A DNA stretch of 64,000 bases from Petroclostridium sp. X23 (GTDB lineage Bacteria > Bacillota > Clostridia > SK-Y3). Each line of letters begins with the position of its first letter. Position 1 is the stretch's first letter. The stretch spans positions 3,785,051 to 3,849,050 of the forward strand of contig NZ_CP124862.1 of NCBI RefSeq assembly GCF_030013905.1. Direction: 5' to 3'. Of the stretch, positions 44,647 to 53,423 are shown one piece after another. A model generated the notes under the pieces. The model was not told the origin of the DNA. It was given only the letters and a program-made list of their open reading frames with translations, and made no database searches. The translations under genes were made by a program, and so were the position numbers.

Positions 44647-45711
44647 ATGGATCTTTTGGTAGATATTCAGAAAAAACTTCACGGCTTTACACTGGAGGCT
44701 TCCTTTCGTACTCGGAACGCCCCCCTTGCGCTGCTAGGTGCTTCCGGATCAGGCAAGAGTATGACTTTAAGATGTATTGCCGGATTGGAGACGCCTACCA
44801 AAGGGCGTATTGAATTAGATGGACGGGTTCTTTTTGACTCGGATAAAGGAATCAATCTGCCCTGCCGTAAAAGGAAAATAGGATTTCTTTTCCAAAATTT
44901 TGCGCTTTTCCCTCATATGACGGTAGCGCAAAATATCGCTTTTGGGTTGCATGGGCTGACGAAGAGTGAACAAACGCGTATTATAAAAGAAAAAATTGCC
45001 ATGATGCAGTTGGAGGGATTGGAACATCGGTACCCATCCCAAATGTCGGGAGGGCAGCAACAGCGGGTGGCGCTTGCCCGGGCCTTGGCGGTTGAGCCGG
45101 AAGTGCTGTTGTTGGATGAACCTTTTTCTGCGCTTGATAATCATTTGAGGAGTCAGATGGAGAGGCAGCTCATAGAGATTTTATCTGAGTATCAGGGTAC
45201 TACGTTGTTTGTAACACATAATATGGCTGAAGCGTATCGAGTATGCAAAGATATTGTTATTTTTTCGCAAGGTAAAATAGTGGCGGATGGAGAGAAAGAA
45301 AGTATCTTTCATAAGCCGCCTAGTTATGATGCGGCACAGCTAACAGGCTGCAAGAATATTTCCGAAGCTAGAAAGATATCCGATCATCTGGTGGAAGCAG
45401 TGGATTGGGGATGTGTTCTTCATACCGATGAGCCTGTCGGTGATTCGGTTAAGTATGTTGGGATTAGGGCACACTATCTTGAATTCACTGAACATTCTGA
45501 CAAGCACAATACGTTTGAATGTTGGGTTACACGTGTTAGTGAAGCACCTTTTGAGGTGACGGTGTATTTGAGTTTGACGCATGCGGTTGATAGAACGAAA
45601 AAATATCACCTGCAGTGGGAGGTTTCGAAAGAGAGATGGGAAAAAATTAAGAACATAGAAACACTATGGAGAGTATCCATTGATCCGAAAAAGCTTTTTT
45701 TAATTTTATGA
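44647..45711 (+). CDS. modC: Molybdate ABC transporter ATP-binding protein ModC
   Basis: 354 residues from ATG 44647, one base after the modB stop, with GGTGGGCGG before it. Walker A GASGSGKSMT, signature MSGGQQQRVALARAL, Walker B VLLLDEPFSALD, and the switch His in VTHNM. After the ATPase comes a C-terminal part starting near residue 240 (VGIRAHYLEFTE); it is an OB-like/TOBE-type regulatory domain. It drives uptake through ModB. Confidence 0.93.
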   Translation: MDLLVDIQKKLHGFTLEASFRTRNAPLALLGASGSGKSMTLRCIAGLETPTKGRIELDGRVLFDSDKGINLPCRKRKIGFLFQNFALFPHMTVAQNIAFGLHGLTKSEQTRIIKEKIAMMQLEGLEHRYPSQMSGGQQQRVALARALAVEPEVLLLDEPFSALDNHLRSQMERQLIEILSEYQGTTLFVTHNMAEAYRVCKDIVIFSQGKIVADGEKESIFHKPPSYDAAQLTGCKNISEARKISDHLVEAVDWGCVLHTDEPVGDSVKYVGIRAHYLEFTEHSDKHNTFECWVTRVSEAPFEVTVYLSLTHAVDRTKKYHLQWEVSKERWEKIKNIETLWRVSIDPKKLFLIL

Positions 45712-45728
45712 TAAAGGAGGAATAGTCT

Positions 45729-45845
45729 ATGTTTAAATCTATATGTAGAGAATTATCTATTATTCTATCAGCATTTTATTCATGCAAGCATGCAAAAGAA
45801 AACTGGATTTTGAATATGGCGGACTTAAGTGAACCGTCCAAATAA
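45729..45845 (+). CDS. 38-residue peptide downstream of modC
   Basis: ATG 45729 follows TAAAGGAGGAATAGTCT, a very strong ribosome site, 17 bases after the modC stop. The peptide MFKSICRELSIILSAFYSCKH... has a short hydrophobic stretch and two cysteines (residues 6 and 19), and ends ADLSEPSK. A second ribosome site (AGGAAGGAGAG) and a 10-codon frame (ATG 45866) follow. It may be a real small protein or the debris of a lost gene. No family is recognised. Confidence 0.4.
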   Translation: MFKSICRELSIILSAFYSCKHAKENWILNMADLSEPSK

Positions 45846-46160
45846 GGAAGGAGAGAAAGCTCTAGATGAAATTCAAGAATGGCCAGTGGGTTTGATTATG
45901 GGACAGTTAAGTGAAGTAATAGTTAATAAAGCCTTAGTGATGTAAAGTCTAAGAAGCGATAATGAACATCATGGAAGCTTTATTTTTTTGTCAAAATCGA
46001 GAAGGTATGAAGAAAATGTGAATAATTGTACATAATAAGTACAAATATTATTAATTAGTACGCTTCAAAGTATAAGATACACATAAGAGTGGAGGAGATG
46101 AAAGGCCGCCATTATTTTAATAGAATGGACTGGTTTTATGAGGAAACGAGGCAATGTGTT
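45846..46160. other. Intergenic region before the DUF421 gene
   Basis: Contains a 10-codon frame from ATG 45866 and an AT-rich promoter-like stretch with no clear boxes. Nothing else was found. Confidence 0.35.
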
Positions 46161-46877
46161 ATGGATACAGTGATTAATTCAATGCTCAGGGCCGTATTTG
46201 CATATTTATTATTGATGGTTGTCGCAAGATTAATGGGTAGGAAAGCGATTGCCCAGATGACTTTTTTTGATTTTGCGGTAGCAATCACCCTGGGTTCGGT
46301 AACGGCAAATTTAGCGTTAGGACCTAAAGCTTCAGCAGCTTCGGCGACTGCAACCTTGATTACGCTTGCGGCTTTGGCTATTCTAACCGGATATATCCAC
46401 ATCAAAAGTTTCAAAGGAAGAAAGCTTATCGATTCTGAGCCGGTAACTGTTATAAAGAATGGGCAGATCGTCAATGAGAACATGAAAAAAATTCGATTCA
46501 CGATTGATGATTTAACTTCTTTGCTTAGAGAGAAGAATATGTTTAATGTTGCGGATGTAGAGTTTGCTATTTTAGAAAGTGACGGTAAGATATCCGTATT
46601 ACCCAAGTCCCAGAAACAACCCCTAACCCCTTCCGACTTGAATATATCTACCGGCTATAAGGGATTGACAAAGGACTTGGTCATAGATGGCAGCATTATG
46701 TATGAGAATTTGCAGGATATTCATCTTAATGAGCAGTGGCTGCGGGATGAATTGGAAAAACAAAATATTGTGGATGTTTCTGAAGTATTTTATGCAGGAC
46801 TTGATACATCGGGAACTTTATATGTGTCAAAGAAGTCTCATGCTGATGAAAAAGAAGGACAATATGGTATCGAGTAG
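46161..46877 (+). CDS. DUF421 (YetF/YrbG-type) membrane protein
   Basis: 238 residues from ATG 46161. The open frame reaches back to GTG 46089, but DUF421 proteins normally start just before the first helix, and GAGG lies 9 bases before 46161. Three helices at the N terminus (MLRAVFAYLLLMVVARLMGRKAIAQMT, FDFAVAITLGSVTANLAL, ATATLITLAALAILTGYIHI) precede a soluble DUF421 domain (VTVIKNGQIVNENMKKIRFTIDDLTSLLREKNMFNVADVEFAILES). Family function is unknown, linked to membrane stress and spore formation. It lies 110 bases before the Mrp-like operon. Confidence 0.85.
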   Translation: MDTVINSMLRAVFAYLLLMVVARLMGRKAIAQMTFFDFAVAITLGSVTANLALGPKASAASATATLITLAALAILTGYIHIKSFKGRKLIDSEPVTVIKNGQIVNENMKKIRFTIDDLTSLLREKNMFNVADVEFAILESDGKISVLPKSQKQPLTPSDLNISTGYKGLTKDLVIDGSIMYENLQDIHLNEQWLRDELEKQNIVDVSEVFYAGLDTSGTLYVSKKSHADEKEGQYGIE

Positions 46878-46986
46878 GATGATAATGAGAAAAGAAAAAC
46901 ATGTAATTCTGCCGATAAATATGAAGGAAAATGATGTACCCGTGTAGAATATAAAAAGTATCAGGATCATAGGTGGTGATGATTGG

Positions 46987-47472
46987 ATGAAAAGAATCAT
47001 ATATTATCTGGAAATGATTTTTTTATGTTCTATATTATGGGTTATTCTTAATGAGCGAATCACCATTGGACACATAGTGCTTGGTGGTGTTTTGGGTCTG
47101 TTCGCTGTGCTCATATCAGACCGGTTTCTTTTATTTGTTAATTACAAGAGGACGTATAAAGTGCGTCCTTTATGGCTCCTCAAGTACTTACTATACTTAC
47201 TTTTTCAAATCTACCTTTCGGGTTTCTCTACCATCTCAAAAATTATATCGGGCAATATCAATCCGGATATAGTTGAAATCGAAACTGAAATAAAAAATGA
47301 TTTTTATATATGTATACTTGCAAATTCTATTACATTAACACCGGGTACGGTAACTGTGGATAAAGTGGGACAAAAGCTAAAGGTATTGTGGATTGATTGC
47401 ACCACCAAAGATTCCCGGTTGGCCGGCCGGATCATTAAGGGAAAACTTGAGAAAATGATGATCGGAAGGTGA
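46987..47472 (+). CDS. mrpE: Mrp-type Na+/H+ antiporter subunit E
   Basis: 161 residues with two or three N-terminal helices (MIFLCSILWVILNERITIGHIVLGGVLGLFAVLI), then a soluble part with the MrpE motif FYICILANSITLTPGTVTVDK. ATG 46987 follows GGTGGTGA. First gene of an eight-gene operon with tiny gaps. MrpE is a small subunit of the proton-linked cation exchanger. Confidence 0.92.
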   Translation: MKRIIYYLEMIFLCSILWVILNERITIGHIVLGGVLGLFAVLISDRFLLFVNYKRTYKVRPLWLLKYLLYLLFQIYLSGFSTISKIISGNINPDIVEIETEIKNDFYICILANSITLTPGTVTVDKVGQKLKVLWIDCTTKDSRLAGRIIKGKLEKMMIGR

Positions 47473-47476
47473 TGAG

Positions 47477-47734
47477 ATGTTTGTAAAAATAGTGTTAACG
47501 ATTTTGGGCGTATTGGCATTAGCAAGTGTGATTAGAATAATTTTAGGTCCTACCATATGGGACAGGCTGCTTGCGCTTAATCTATTTTCGTCAAAAATTA
47601 TTATGCTGATTGTATTATTTGCTGTGGTCATGCAAAAATCGTATTTGTTAGATATAGCGATAGTATATGTTCTGCTGGGATTTATCAGTATCATTTTTAT
47701 CGCAAATTTTATTCAAAAAAAAGGAAAGATATAG
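47477..47734 (+). CDS. mrpF: Mrp-type antiporter subunit F
   Basis: 85 residues, three helices. The family pattern IRIILGPTIWDRLLALNLFSSKIIMLIVLFAV is conserved. Four bases separate it from mrpE. Part of the membrane exchanger; small subunit of the Mrp/NuoK-like group. Confidence 0.92.
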   Translation: MFVKIVLTILGVLALASVIRIILGPTIWDRLLALNLFSSKIIMLIVLFAVVMQKSYLLDIAIVYVLLGFISIIFIANFIQKKGKI

Positions 47735-47736
47735 CT

Positions 47737-48033
47737 ATGATCAATCTATTAGGAAATATCATTATTTCTATCGGTATAGTTTTTATATGTTTTGGAGTAT
47801 TTGGAATATTCAGATTTAATGATTTCTATTCCAGAATACTTATTGCATCCAAGGTGGATACGGTAGGGTTTATAACTATTATGACAGGAGTGATTCTCAA
47901 GCAGGGATTCAGCTTTTTTTCCCTTAAGGTGCTGCTGATATTGATTGTCATGATTATTACAAATCCTCTTGCTACCCACTCCATTGCCCGGTCAGCATAT
48001 TTCAGCGGATATAGAGTGAAGAAGGGAGAATAA
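47737..48033 (+). CDS. mrpG: Mrp-type antiporter subunit G
   Basis: 98 residues, three helices: GNIIISIGIVFICFGVFGIFRF, DFYSRILIASKVDTVGFITIMTGVILKQG, and LKVLLILIVMIITNPLATHSIARSA. The last is a clear MrpG feature. It follows mrpF by 2 bases. Confidence 0.92.
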   Translation: MINLLGNIIISIGIVFICFGVFGIFRFNDFYSRILIASKVDTVGFITIMTGVILKQGFSFFSLKVLLILIVMIITNPLATHSIARSAYFSGYRVKKGE

Positions 48034-48034
48034 T

Positions 48035-48577
48035 ATGCTGTTAAAGATTTTCTTGATACTTATGATCTTGTTTGCGATTATGGCCGTACAAACTCACAAG
48101 CTTCGCAGGGCGGTTATCTATCTAGGCATATTTTCATTAATCAGCTCATTTTGCTATCTGCTGTATAGTGCGCCTGATGTTGCCATCGCGGAGGCTATTA
48201 TCGGCAGTACATTGTCAACAATACTATACCTTGTAGCTTTGCAAAAATATAAGGTCTTTACTATCTATTATACTGATGACAGCTGTGGGGTGATAGATGA
48301 TGTATGTATCAACAAAGGGCGGGAGCGCATTCTTGATTTGATAGAGCAATTCTGTATATCCAGAGAATTAGAGCCGCAAGTCATCTACACCGCAGAAAGC
48401 CTAAAGCATTTAGAAGAAAACCATCAATACGATCTGATTGTGCGGCATGAGGGGGACCAAACTTCGGTTTTCGGTAATAAGCAAAACTATCAATTCGATG
48501 CGCTGAGGAGGTATATTCAGAGCAAGAAGGAAAGTGATATAAAATTTGTGGTATATGAAATCGAAGAAGGTGATTGA
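48035..48577 (+). CDS. DUF4040/MbhD-like subunit with an extra soluble domain
   Basis: 180 residues. The first ~75 are three helices matching the MrpA C-terminal DUF4040 or MbhD subunit (LRRAVIYLGIFSLISSFCYLLYSAPDVAIAEAIIGSTLSTILYLVAL). The remaining ~100 residues are soluble (DSCGVIDDVCINKGRERILDLIEQFC, YDLIVRHEGDQTSVFGNK, FVVYEIEEGD), with no membrane segment, and may be a regulatory domain. Normal MbhD proteins stop after the helices. It starts 1 base after mrpG and overlaps the next by 4 bases. Confidence 0.8.
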   Translation: MLLKIFLILMILFAIMAVQTHKLRRAVIYLGIFSLISSFCYLLYSAPDVAIAEAIIGSTLSTILYLVALQKYKVFTIYYTDDSCGVIDDVCINKGRERILDLIEQFCISRELEPQVIYTAESLKHLEENHQYDLIVRHEGDQTSVFGNKQNYQFDALRRYIQSKKESDIKFVVYEIEEGD

Positions 48578-48849
48578 CTTTGAGGAGAAAAATACTTTTC
48601 GTATATGTTCTATTGATGGGTGTGTTGTTTCTGGGTATATATGCAGGGGCGGGACAAGTGCTGCCTAATGAAATATTCGAATACTATCAAAAATATTTTA
48701 TCCGTGATACAGCGGCGCAAAACGCAGTGACAGCAATATATTTGAATTATAGGGTTTTTGATACTATGTTTGAGGCACTAATGCTGCTCATTAGCATTAT
48801 AGGCATTATTTATTTTTCCAGGCATGAGGAGGGACATATGGATGAATGA
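48574..48849 (+). CDS. MbhE-like small membrane subunit
   Basis: 91 residues with two helices (ILFVYVLLMGVLFLGIYAGAG and MFEALMLLISIIGIIYFS) around a polar loop (NEIFEYYQKYFIRDTAAQNAVTAIYLNYRVFDTM). The 'NAVTAIYLNYRVFDT.FE' motif is that of MbhE or the extra segment at the MrpA C terminus. Starts with TTG 48574 overlapping the previous stop. With the preceding gene it stands in for the C-terminal end of MrpA. Confidence 0.8.
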   Translation: MTLRRKILFVYVLLMGVLFLGIYAGAGQVLPNEIFEYYQKYFIRDTAAQNAVTAIYLNYRVFDTMFEALMLLISIIGIIYFSRHEEGHMDE

Positions 48850-49228
48850 AAATTCAGAAATCATATCCATTATGATTGGAATGATGTACCCATTTATTCT
48901 ATTGTTTGGTTTTTATATCATCCTAAACGGGCATTTGACTCCCGGAGGAGGTTTTCAGGGCGGAGCGATATTATCGGCTGTATTTATGAGCCGATACCTG
49001 GTGAGGCCGGTACAAGACATCCGATTGAATAGTCTGCAAATGCTTGAAAAGATGATTTATGTTCTAATCATTGCGATCCCGTTGGTATTCTTACTATTAA
49101 AGTTTAATTTTATGTATCCCTTCTTAAACCGGTATTACTTGGTGGCTATGAATGCGCTGATAGGCATAAAAGTATGCTGCGGTTTGAGTATTGTTTTCTT
49201 TAGATTTGTTTTTTATGAAAGCAGGTGA
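48842..49228 (+). CDS. mrpB: Mrp-type antiporter subunit B
   Basis: 128 residues from ATG 48842, which follows GAGGAGGG. MrpB landmarks are YPFILLFGFYIILNGHLTPGGGFQGGAILSAVFM, with the GHLTPGGGFQ motif, and the last two helices. It overlaps the MbhE-like gene by 8 bases and mrpC by about 14 bases, if that starts at 49215. Confidence 0.9.
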   Translation: MNENSEIISIMIGMMYPFILLFGFYIILNGHLTPGGGFQGGAILSAVFMSRYLVRPVQDIRLNSLQMLEKMIYVLIIAIPLVFLLLKFNFMYPFLNRYYLVAMNALIGIKVCCGLSIVFFRFVFYESR

Positions 49229-49583
49229 CTTTTTGGATTGGTTAAATGGTGAGACGGTAAGCATCATATTATTTTTTATAGGGATTTACGGAATTATTGC
49301 CAGAAGAAATATCGTAAAGACGGTGATATCTATCGGGATCATGGAATCCGCGATCATATTGTTTTTTATGACTATTAATTTTAAGGAAGGGGATATGCCG
49401 CCAATCGGCGGTTCGGCTTATGGCTGTATGGCGGACCCTCTTCCACAGGCATTGATGATTACTGCGATTGTCATAGGGGTAGCGGTGACGGCAGTGAGCT
49501 TGACTATGTTTATCACCCTTTATCACAAATACGGTACAACAAACTGGAAGAAAGTTAAATCAAGAAGAAGGGAGCAACGATAG
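49215..49583 (+). CDS. mrpC: Mrp-type antiporter subunit C
   Basis: About 122 residues, NuoK-like, three helices: IILFFIGIYGIIARRNIVKTVISIGIMESAIILFFMTI, and DPLPQALMITAIVIGVAVTAVSLTMFITLYHKYGT, where PLPQALMLTAIVI is diagnostic. ATG 49215 lies inside mrpB. A TTG at 49233, 5 bases after AGGTGA, is an alternative start that would fit the family better. Confidence 0.9.
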   Translation: MKAGDFLDWLNGETVSIILFFIGIYGIIARRNIVKTVISIGIMESAIILFFMTINFKEGDMPPIGGSAYGCMADPLPQALMITAIVIGVAVTAVSLTMFITLYHKYGTTNWKKVKSRRREQR

Positions 49584-49584
49584 A

Positions 49585-51186
49585 ATGATTTCTTTGTATT
49601 TTTTTATCTTGCTGCCAATACTTTCTGCGACATTGCTATACTTAGCTTTGGGGAAGTACAGCAAGAGGGTTGCGATACTACTGCAGATATTCCTTTTTTT
49701 GGCTTCGGTCAAGAACTTTATACTTGTTAAGCACAGTGGTGTGATTACGGAATCCTTAGGAGGATGGAAAGGGTATGTTGGCATTGTGCTACGGGCAGAT
49801 ATACTTTCTTCGGTATTGGTGATGCTTACCGCATTCTTGTTTTTAGCCATGCTTATATTCAATTACAGTAAGATGTATGTGGATAAGCTTTTTTTATTTT
49901 TGTTTTTGGTATTACAGGCACTCATTATTGGCATATTTCTATCAAATGATTTATTTAATGTATTCATATTAGCAGAGATTTCAACTATTACCATTAGCAT
50001 ATTGATCATGTTTAAAAAAGATAGTCAGGCTATCTATGACGGTATCATCTATTTATTGGTCAATATTGTCGCGATGACTTTTTTTCTTTTTGGAATTGGG
50101 TTTATTTATAAAACAATGGGAGTATTGGATTTTGGGGGCATACAGGAAAGAATGAAGTTCATAGAACATCCCCGTACACTTATCATACCGTATGCGTTAA
50201 TGATTACGGCGGTTAGTTTGAAATGTGCGTTGATGCCGCTGTTTAGCTGGCTTCCGAAAGCCCATGGGACCCCGAGTGCGCCTTCCATTGTATCCGCCAT
50301 ATTATCAGGTCTGTATGTAAAGAGCGGTATCTATCTTTTTATAAGGATTCAAGAGATGTTTCAAGGGGTGATAGATACATCGGAATTGTTTTTGGTCATG
50401 GGTTTGCTTACCGGAATGATTGGCTTTTTTCTGGCATTGTCCCAGACCGATTTAAAGCTGATCCTTGCCTATCATACGGTCTCCCAAATCGGACTGATTA
50501 TGATCGGATTAAACTTTCCTAATAAATATTCCTATTGGGGTTCCATATACCATATCGTGAATCATGCTTTCTTTAAATCCACACTGTTTTTGGGAGCGGG
50601 GATGATCATTGAAGAATATAAGACAAGAAATTTATGGGAGATTAAAGGAGTTTTCAGGAGGATGCCTATCGTAGCGGCGGCATCTGTTTTGGCGATACTG
50701 GGTATCACCGGAGCGCCATTGTTTAATGGAAGTATTTCGAAATATTTAATTCAAAGCGGGATAAAAGGGAATGCGCTGGAATATGGCATCTTGATTATTA
50801 ATCTAGGGACCATTGTGTCATTTTTAAAATACTCGTCCATATTTTGGGGCGACAGTAAGCAAAGTAAGGTAAATATAGATCATTACCGCAGTATTACCAT
50901 TATTACCCTAGGACTGATATGCTTTACCGGAGGCGTTTGGGGACAGGGATTTATCGAATTGTTATTTAATCAGCAGGTTTCCATTGATATATTTTCATAC
51001 CTTCAAAAAGCCGGAATTTACTTGATAAGCTTAATCGCCGGAGTGATTATTTATAAAAAGATTATATTAAAATCGAAATGGCTGTATAGGATAAAAGAGT
51101 TTGAACTGGATTTTAACAACATATGCCTTTCTATAACTATTTTTTTATGTGTGATAGCCGTTTATCTGGCGGTTAGATATATGTAA
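49585..51186 (+). CDS. mrpD: Mrp-type antiporter subunit D (NuoL/M/N family)
   Basis: 533 residues with about 14 helices, a proton-translocating antiporter subunit. The conserved core reads FILAEISTITISILI, with the key glutamate, then CALMPLFSWLPKAHGTPSAPSIVSAILSGLYVKSGIYLFIR and LAYHTVSQIGLIMIG. It is the only full antiporter-type subunit in this operon, since MrpA's NuoL-like part is absent. AGGGAG stands before ATG 49585. Confidence 0.93.
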   Translation: MISLYFFILLPILSATLLYLALGKYSKRVAILLQIFLFLASVKNFILVKHSGVITESLGGWKGYVGIVLRADILSSVLVMLTAFLFLAMLIFNYSKMYVDKLFLFLFLVLQALIIGIFLSNDLFNVFILAEISTITISILIMFKKDSQAIYDGIIYLLVNIVAMTFFLFGIGFIYKTMGVLDFGGIQERMKFIEHPRTLIIPYALMITAVSLKCALMPLFSWLPKAHGTPSAPSIVSAILSGLYVKSGIYLFIRIQEMFQGVIDTSELFLVMGLLTGMIGFFLALSQTDLKLILAYHTVSQIGLIMIGLNFPNKYSYWGSIYHIVNHAFFKSTLFLGAGMIIEEYKTRNLWEIKGVFRRMPIVAAASVLAILGITGAPLFNGSISKYLIQSGIKGNALEYGILIINLGTIVSFLKYSSIFWGDSKQSKVNIDHYRSITIITLGLICFTGGVWGQGFIELLFNQQVSIDIFSYLQKAGIYLISLIAGVIIYKKIILKSKWLYRIKEFELDFNNICLSITIFLCVIAVYLAVRYM

Positions 51187-51209
51187 AAAGGAAAAAGGGG
51201 CACTAAGAG

Positions 51210-51244
51210 AGAGTTTATTGCATATATGCAGTAAACTCTTTTTT
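51210..51244 (+). terminator. Terminator of the Mrp-like operon
   Basis: AGAGTTTATTGCA / TGCAGTAAACTCT with a 4-base loop followed by T7. Confidence 0.9.
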
Positions 51245-51291
51245 GTTATTGAGGAAATAGCCTGTGCAAAATTCTATGGATATTTTTATTG

Positions 51292-51358
51292 TAGGGGCGC
51301 GCATTGCGCGTCCGCCTTGGTAACCTGTGATATTCACAAACGGCCGATGGCCGGCCTT
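51292..51358. repeat. GC-rich REP-like palindromes
   Basis: GGGCGCGCATTGCGCGTCC (about 51295-51313) and CGGCCGATGGCCG (51341-51353) stand in an AT-rich gap of 470 bases between operons. The GC jump suggests a dispersed REP-type sequence. Different from the RAYT-linked GGGGACGG type. Confidence 0.6.
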
Positions 51359-51535
51359 TGTAGTTGACTGTTAGAGCAGAGCTTATGCTTCTATTTTAAG
51401 CATATCCTTTCATCGATATGCATATATGAGCATGGAAATCATATATGGGATAATGGGGAATCTTAAGATAAAGATGCTATTGTTGTGTATTTTAGACGAT
51501 AGAGAATATTTTTTGACAGTCAATATTATTACTAT

Positions 51536-51652
51536 TGACAAGGAAAAAAATCAGGAGTATAATCATAAATAAGCACAAATGATAACAAATGGTCATAGAG
51601 ATTGGCTTGAATGATCGAGTGTGATCGGAAATGATAAAATGAACGGAGAAAT
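51536..51652 (+). promoter_or_regulatory. fru operon promoter and repeated operator boxes
   Basis: TTGACA 51536-51541, 17 bases, TATAAT 51559-51564. Repeated AAATGAT / GAATGAT / AAATGATAAAATG boxes from about 51577 to 51640 lie in the leader and are likely FruR (DeoR) sites. Their exact limits need footprinting. Confidence 0.65.
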
Positions 51653-51657
51653 ATGCC

Positions 51658-52428
51658 ATGTTATATGAAGAAGAACGAAAAGTAAAGATAGCGCAATATG
51701 TTCAGGAACATTCCAGGGCATCGGTTCCGGAGTTAAGTCAGTATTTTGAAGTGTCCGAATCTACAATCCGGCGCGATTTAAAAGAATTGGAAGAATCAAA
51801 GCTGTTGAAAAGAACGCATGGTGGAGCGGTATTTATGCAGGAGGTGAATTTTGAGCCGACTTTTATAGAAAAGGAAGATAAATTCCGCAAAGAGAAGGAG
51901 AGTATAGCCCGTAAAGCTGCCGAATTTATTAAAGATGGAGATACCATTTTATTGGACTCGGGAACTACCATCTTTCATTTGGCAAAAGAAATAAAGGTTT
52001 TTTCCAATCTGACAGTGGTTACAAACTCCTTAATTTTAGCCCATGAGCTGCAAGGGTATAAAGGAATTGAAGTACTGGTTACCGGAGGGGTTTTACGCCA
52101 GCAAACACTGGCACTGGTAGGGCCTATCGCAGAACAATCTCTCAAGATGGTTTGTGTTGATAAAGCCTTTATTGGAACAAACGGCATGGATATTCGGCAA
52201 GGCCTTACCACTCCTAATCTGATAGAGGCTGCAAGTAAAAGAAAAATGATTGAAGCAGCAAAGGAAGTAATTTTGTTATCTGACCATACCAAAGAAGGAA
52301 AAGTTTCTTTCGGAAAATTTGCGGACTTCGAAGAGATTGATAAATATATTGTAAGCGATGGCATTTCGGAAGAATATGTAAAAGCGATAAAACGAGTTGG
52401 AAAAGAGATATATATTGTTAAGTCGTAG
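51658..52428 (+). CDS. fruR: DeoR-family fructose operon repressor FruR
   Basis: 256 residues: DeoR-type helix-turn-helix (KIAQYVQEHSRASVPELSQYFEVSESTIRRDLKELEESKLLKRTHGGA) and a C-terminal phosphosugar sensor domain with GDTILLDSGTTIFHLAKEI and VDKAFIGTNGMDIRQGLTTPN. It probably binds the AAATGAT boxes upstream and is released by fructose-1-phosphate. ATG 51658. The fruK gene begins 11 bases after its stop, so it represses its own operon. Confidence 0.92.
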   Translation: MLYEEERKVKIAQYVQEHSRASVPELSQYFEVSESTIRRDLKELEESKLLKRTHGGAVFMQEVNFEPTFIEKEDKFRKEKESIARKAAEFIKDGDTILLDSGTTIFHLAKEIKVFSNLTVVTNSLILAHELQGYKGIEVLVTGGVLRQQTLALVGPIAEQSLKMVCVDKAFIGTNGMDIRQGLTTPNLIEAASKRKMIEAAKEVILLSDHTKEGKVSFGKFADFEEIDKYIVSDGISEEYVKAIKRVGKEIYIVKS

Positions 52429-52439
52429 GAGGGGATAAA

Positions 52440-53378
52440 ATGAACTCACCGGTAGTTACCGTCACACTCAATCCCGCCTTGGATAAGACCATAACGGTAA
52501 AAAGCTTAAAAATAGGTGGGTTGAACCGTGTTCAGGATATGCGTATAGACCCAGGCGGAAAAGGGATTAATGTGGCAAAAGTATTGAAAAATTTCAAAGT
52601 GGATGCCCTAGCGGCGGGATTAACCGCAGGATTTCAAGGGCAGCTGCTGCTGGAATATCTGGAAGAAGAAGATATCAAGACTTCTTTCATAAATGCAGAA
52701 GGAGAGACACGAACAAATTCGAAAATAGTGGATGAAAAAGCGAAAGTCACCACTGAAATTAATGAACCCGGATTTTTTGTTACTCCGAAAATTTTAGCCC
52801 ATTTTAACGAAAGGCTTTCAAATTTATTGGATTATTCTTCTATCTTGGTTCTTGGTGGTAGTTTACCTCCGGGGGTGCCTGAAGATATCTACAGAATCTA
52901 TGTTGAAATGGCAAATAGCAAAGGGGTTAGAACTATCCTTGATGCAGATGGTAAAGCGTTGGAAGAAGGCATTAAAGCCGTTCCGTTTGCTATAAAACCA
53001 AATATTTATGAATTGGAAAAGTTAGTAGGTATGAAGCTTTTAACAGAGAAAGAAATTCTTTCTGCCGGACGAAATTTGATAGAACAAGGCGTAAGCATGG
53101 TATTAATATCTATGGGAAAAGAAGGTGCGGTCATTCTTAACAACAAAGAAGCCTACCGTGTAAATAGCTTTTCTATTATTCCGAAGAGTACGGTAGGTGC
53201 GGGAGATTCTATGGTTGCTGCTCTCGCTTATACATTATTGGAAAATAAAACGCTGGAGGAAATTGCGCTGTGGACTACGGCAGCCGGTACCATTACTGCT
53301 TCAAAGCCCGGAACTCAAGTGTGCACACTGTCTGAAGTCCAACAATCTCTGCACCAAGTGCGCGCACTTAAAATATAA
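52440..53378 (+). CDS. fruK: 1-phosphofructokinase FruK
   Basis: 312 residues, PfkB ribokinase fold. Signatures: VTLNPALDKTITV, DPGGKGINVAKVL, ILVLGGSLPPGVPEDIY, FAIKPNIYELEKL, and the anion-hole/catalytic base motif STVGAGDSMVAA with Asp. It converts fructose-1-phosphate to fructose-1,6-bisphosphate in the cytoplasm. AGGAGG precedes ATG 52440. It lies between fruR and fruA in the usual order. Confidence 0.95.
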   Translation: MNSPVVTVTLNPALDKTITVKSLKIGGLNRVQDMRIDPGGKGINVAKVLKNFKVDALAAGLTAGFQGQLLLEYLEEEDIKTSFINAEGETRTNSKIVDEKAKVTTEINEPGFFVTPKILAHFNERLSNLLDYSSILVLGGSLPPGVPEDIYRIYVEMANSKGVRTILDADGKALEEGIKAVPFAIKPNIYELEKLVGMKLLTEKEILSAGRNLIEQGVSMVLISMGKEGAVILNNKEAYRVNSFSIIPKSTVGAGDSMVAALAYTLLENKTLEEIALWTTAAGTITASKPGTQVCTLSEVQQSLHQVRALKI

Positions 53379-53423
53379 ACATAAAAAATACAAATTTTCT
53401 AAAATTTAAAGGAGGTTCGTTTT

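Noticed and set aside
46879..46947. 22-codon frame after the DUF421 gene
   Set aside because: No ribosome site of its own and no recognisable features; probably chance.
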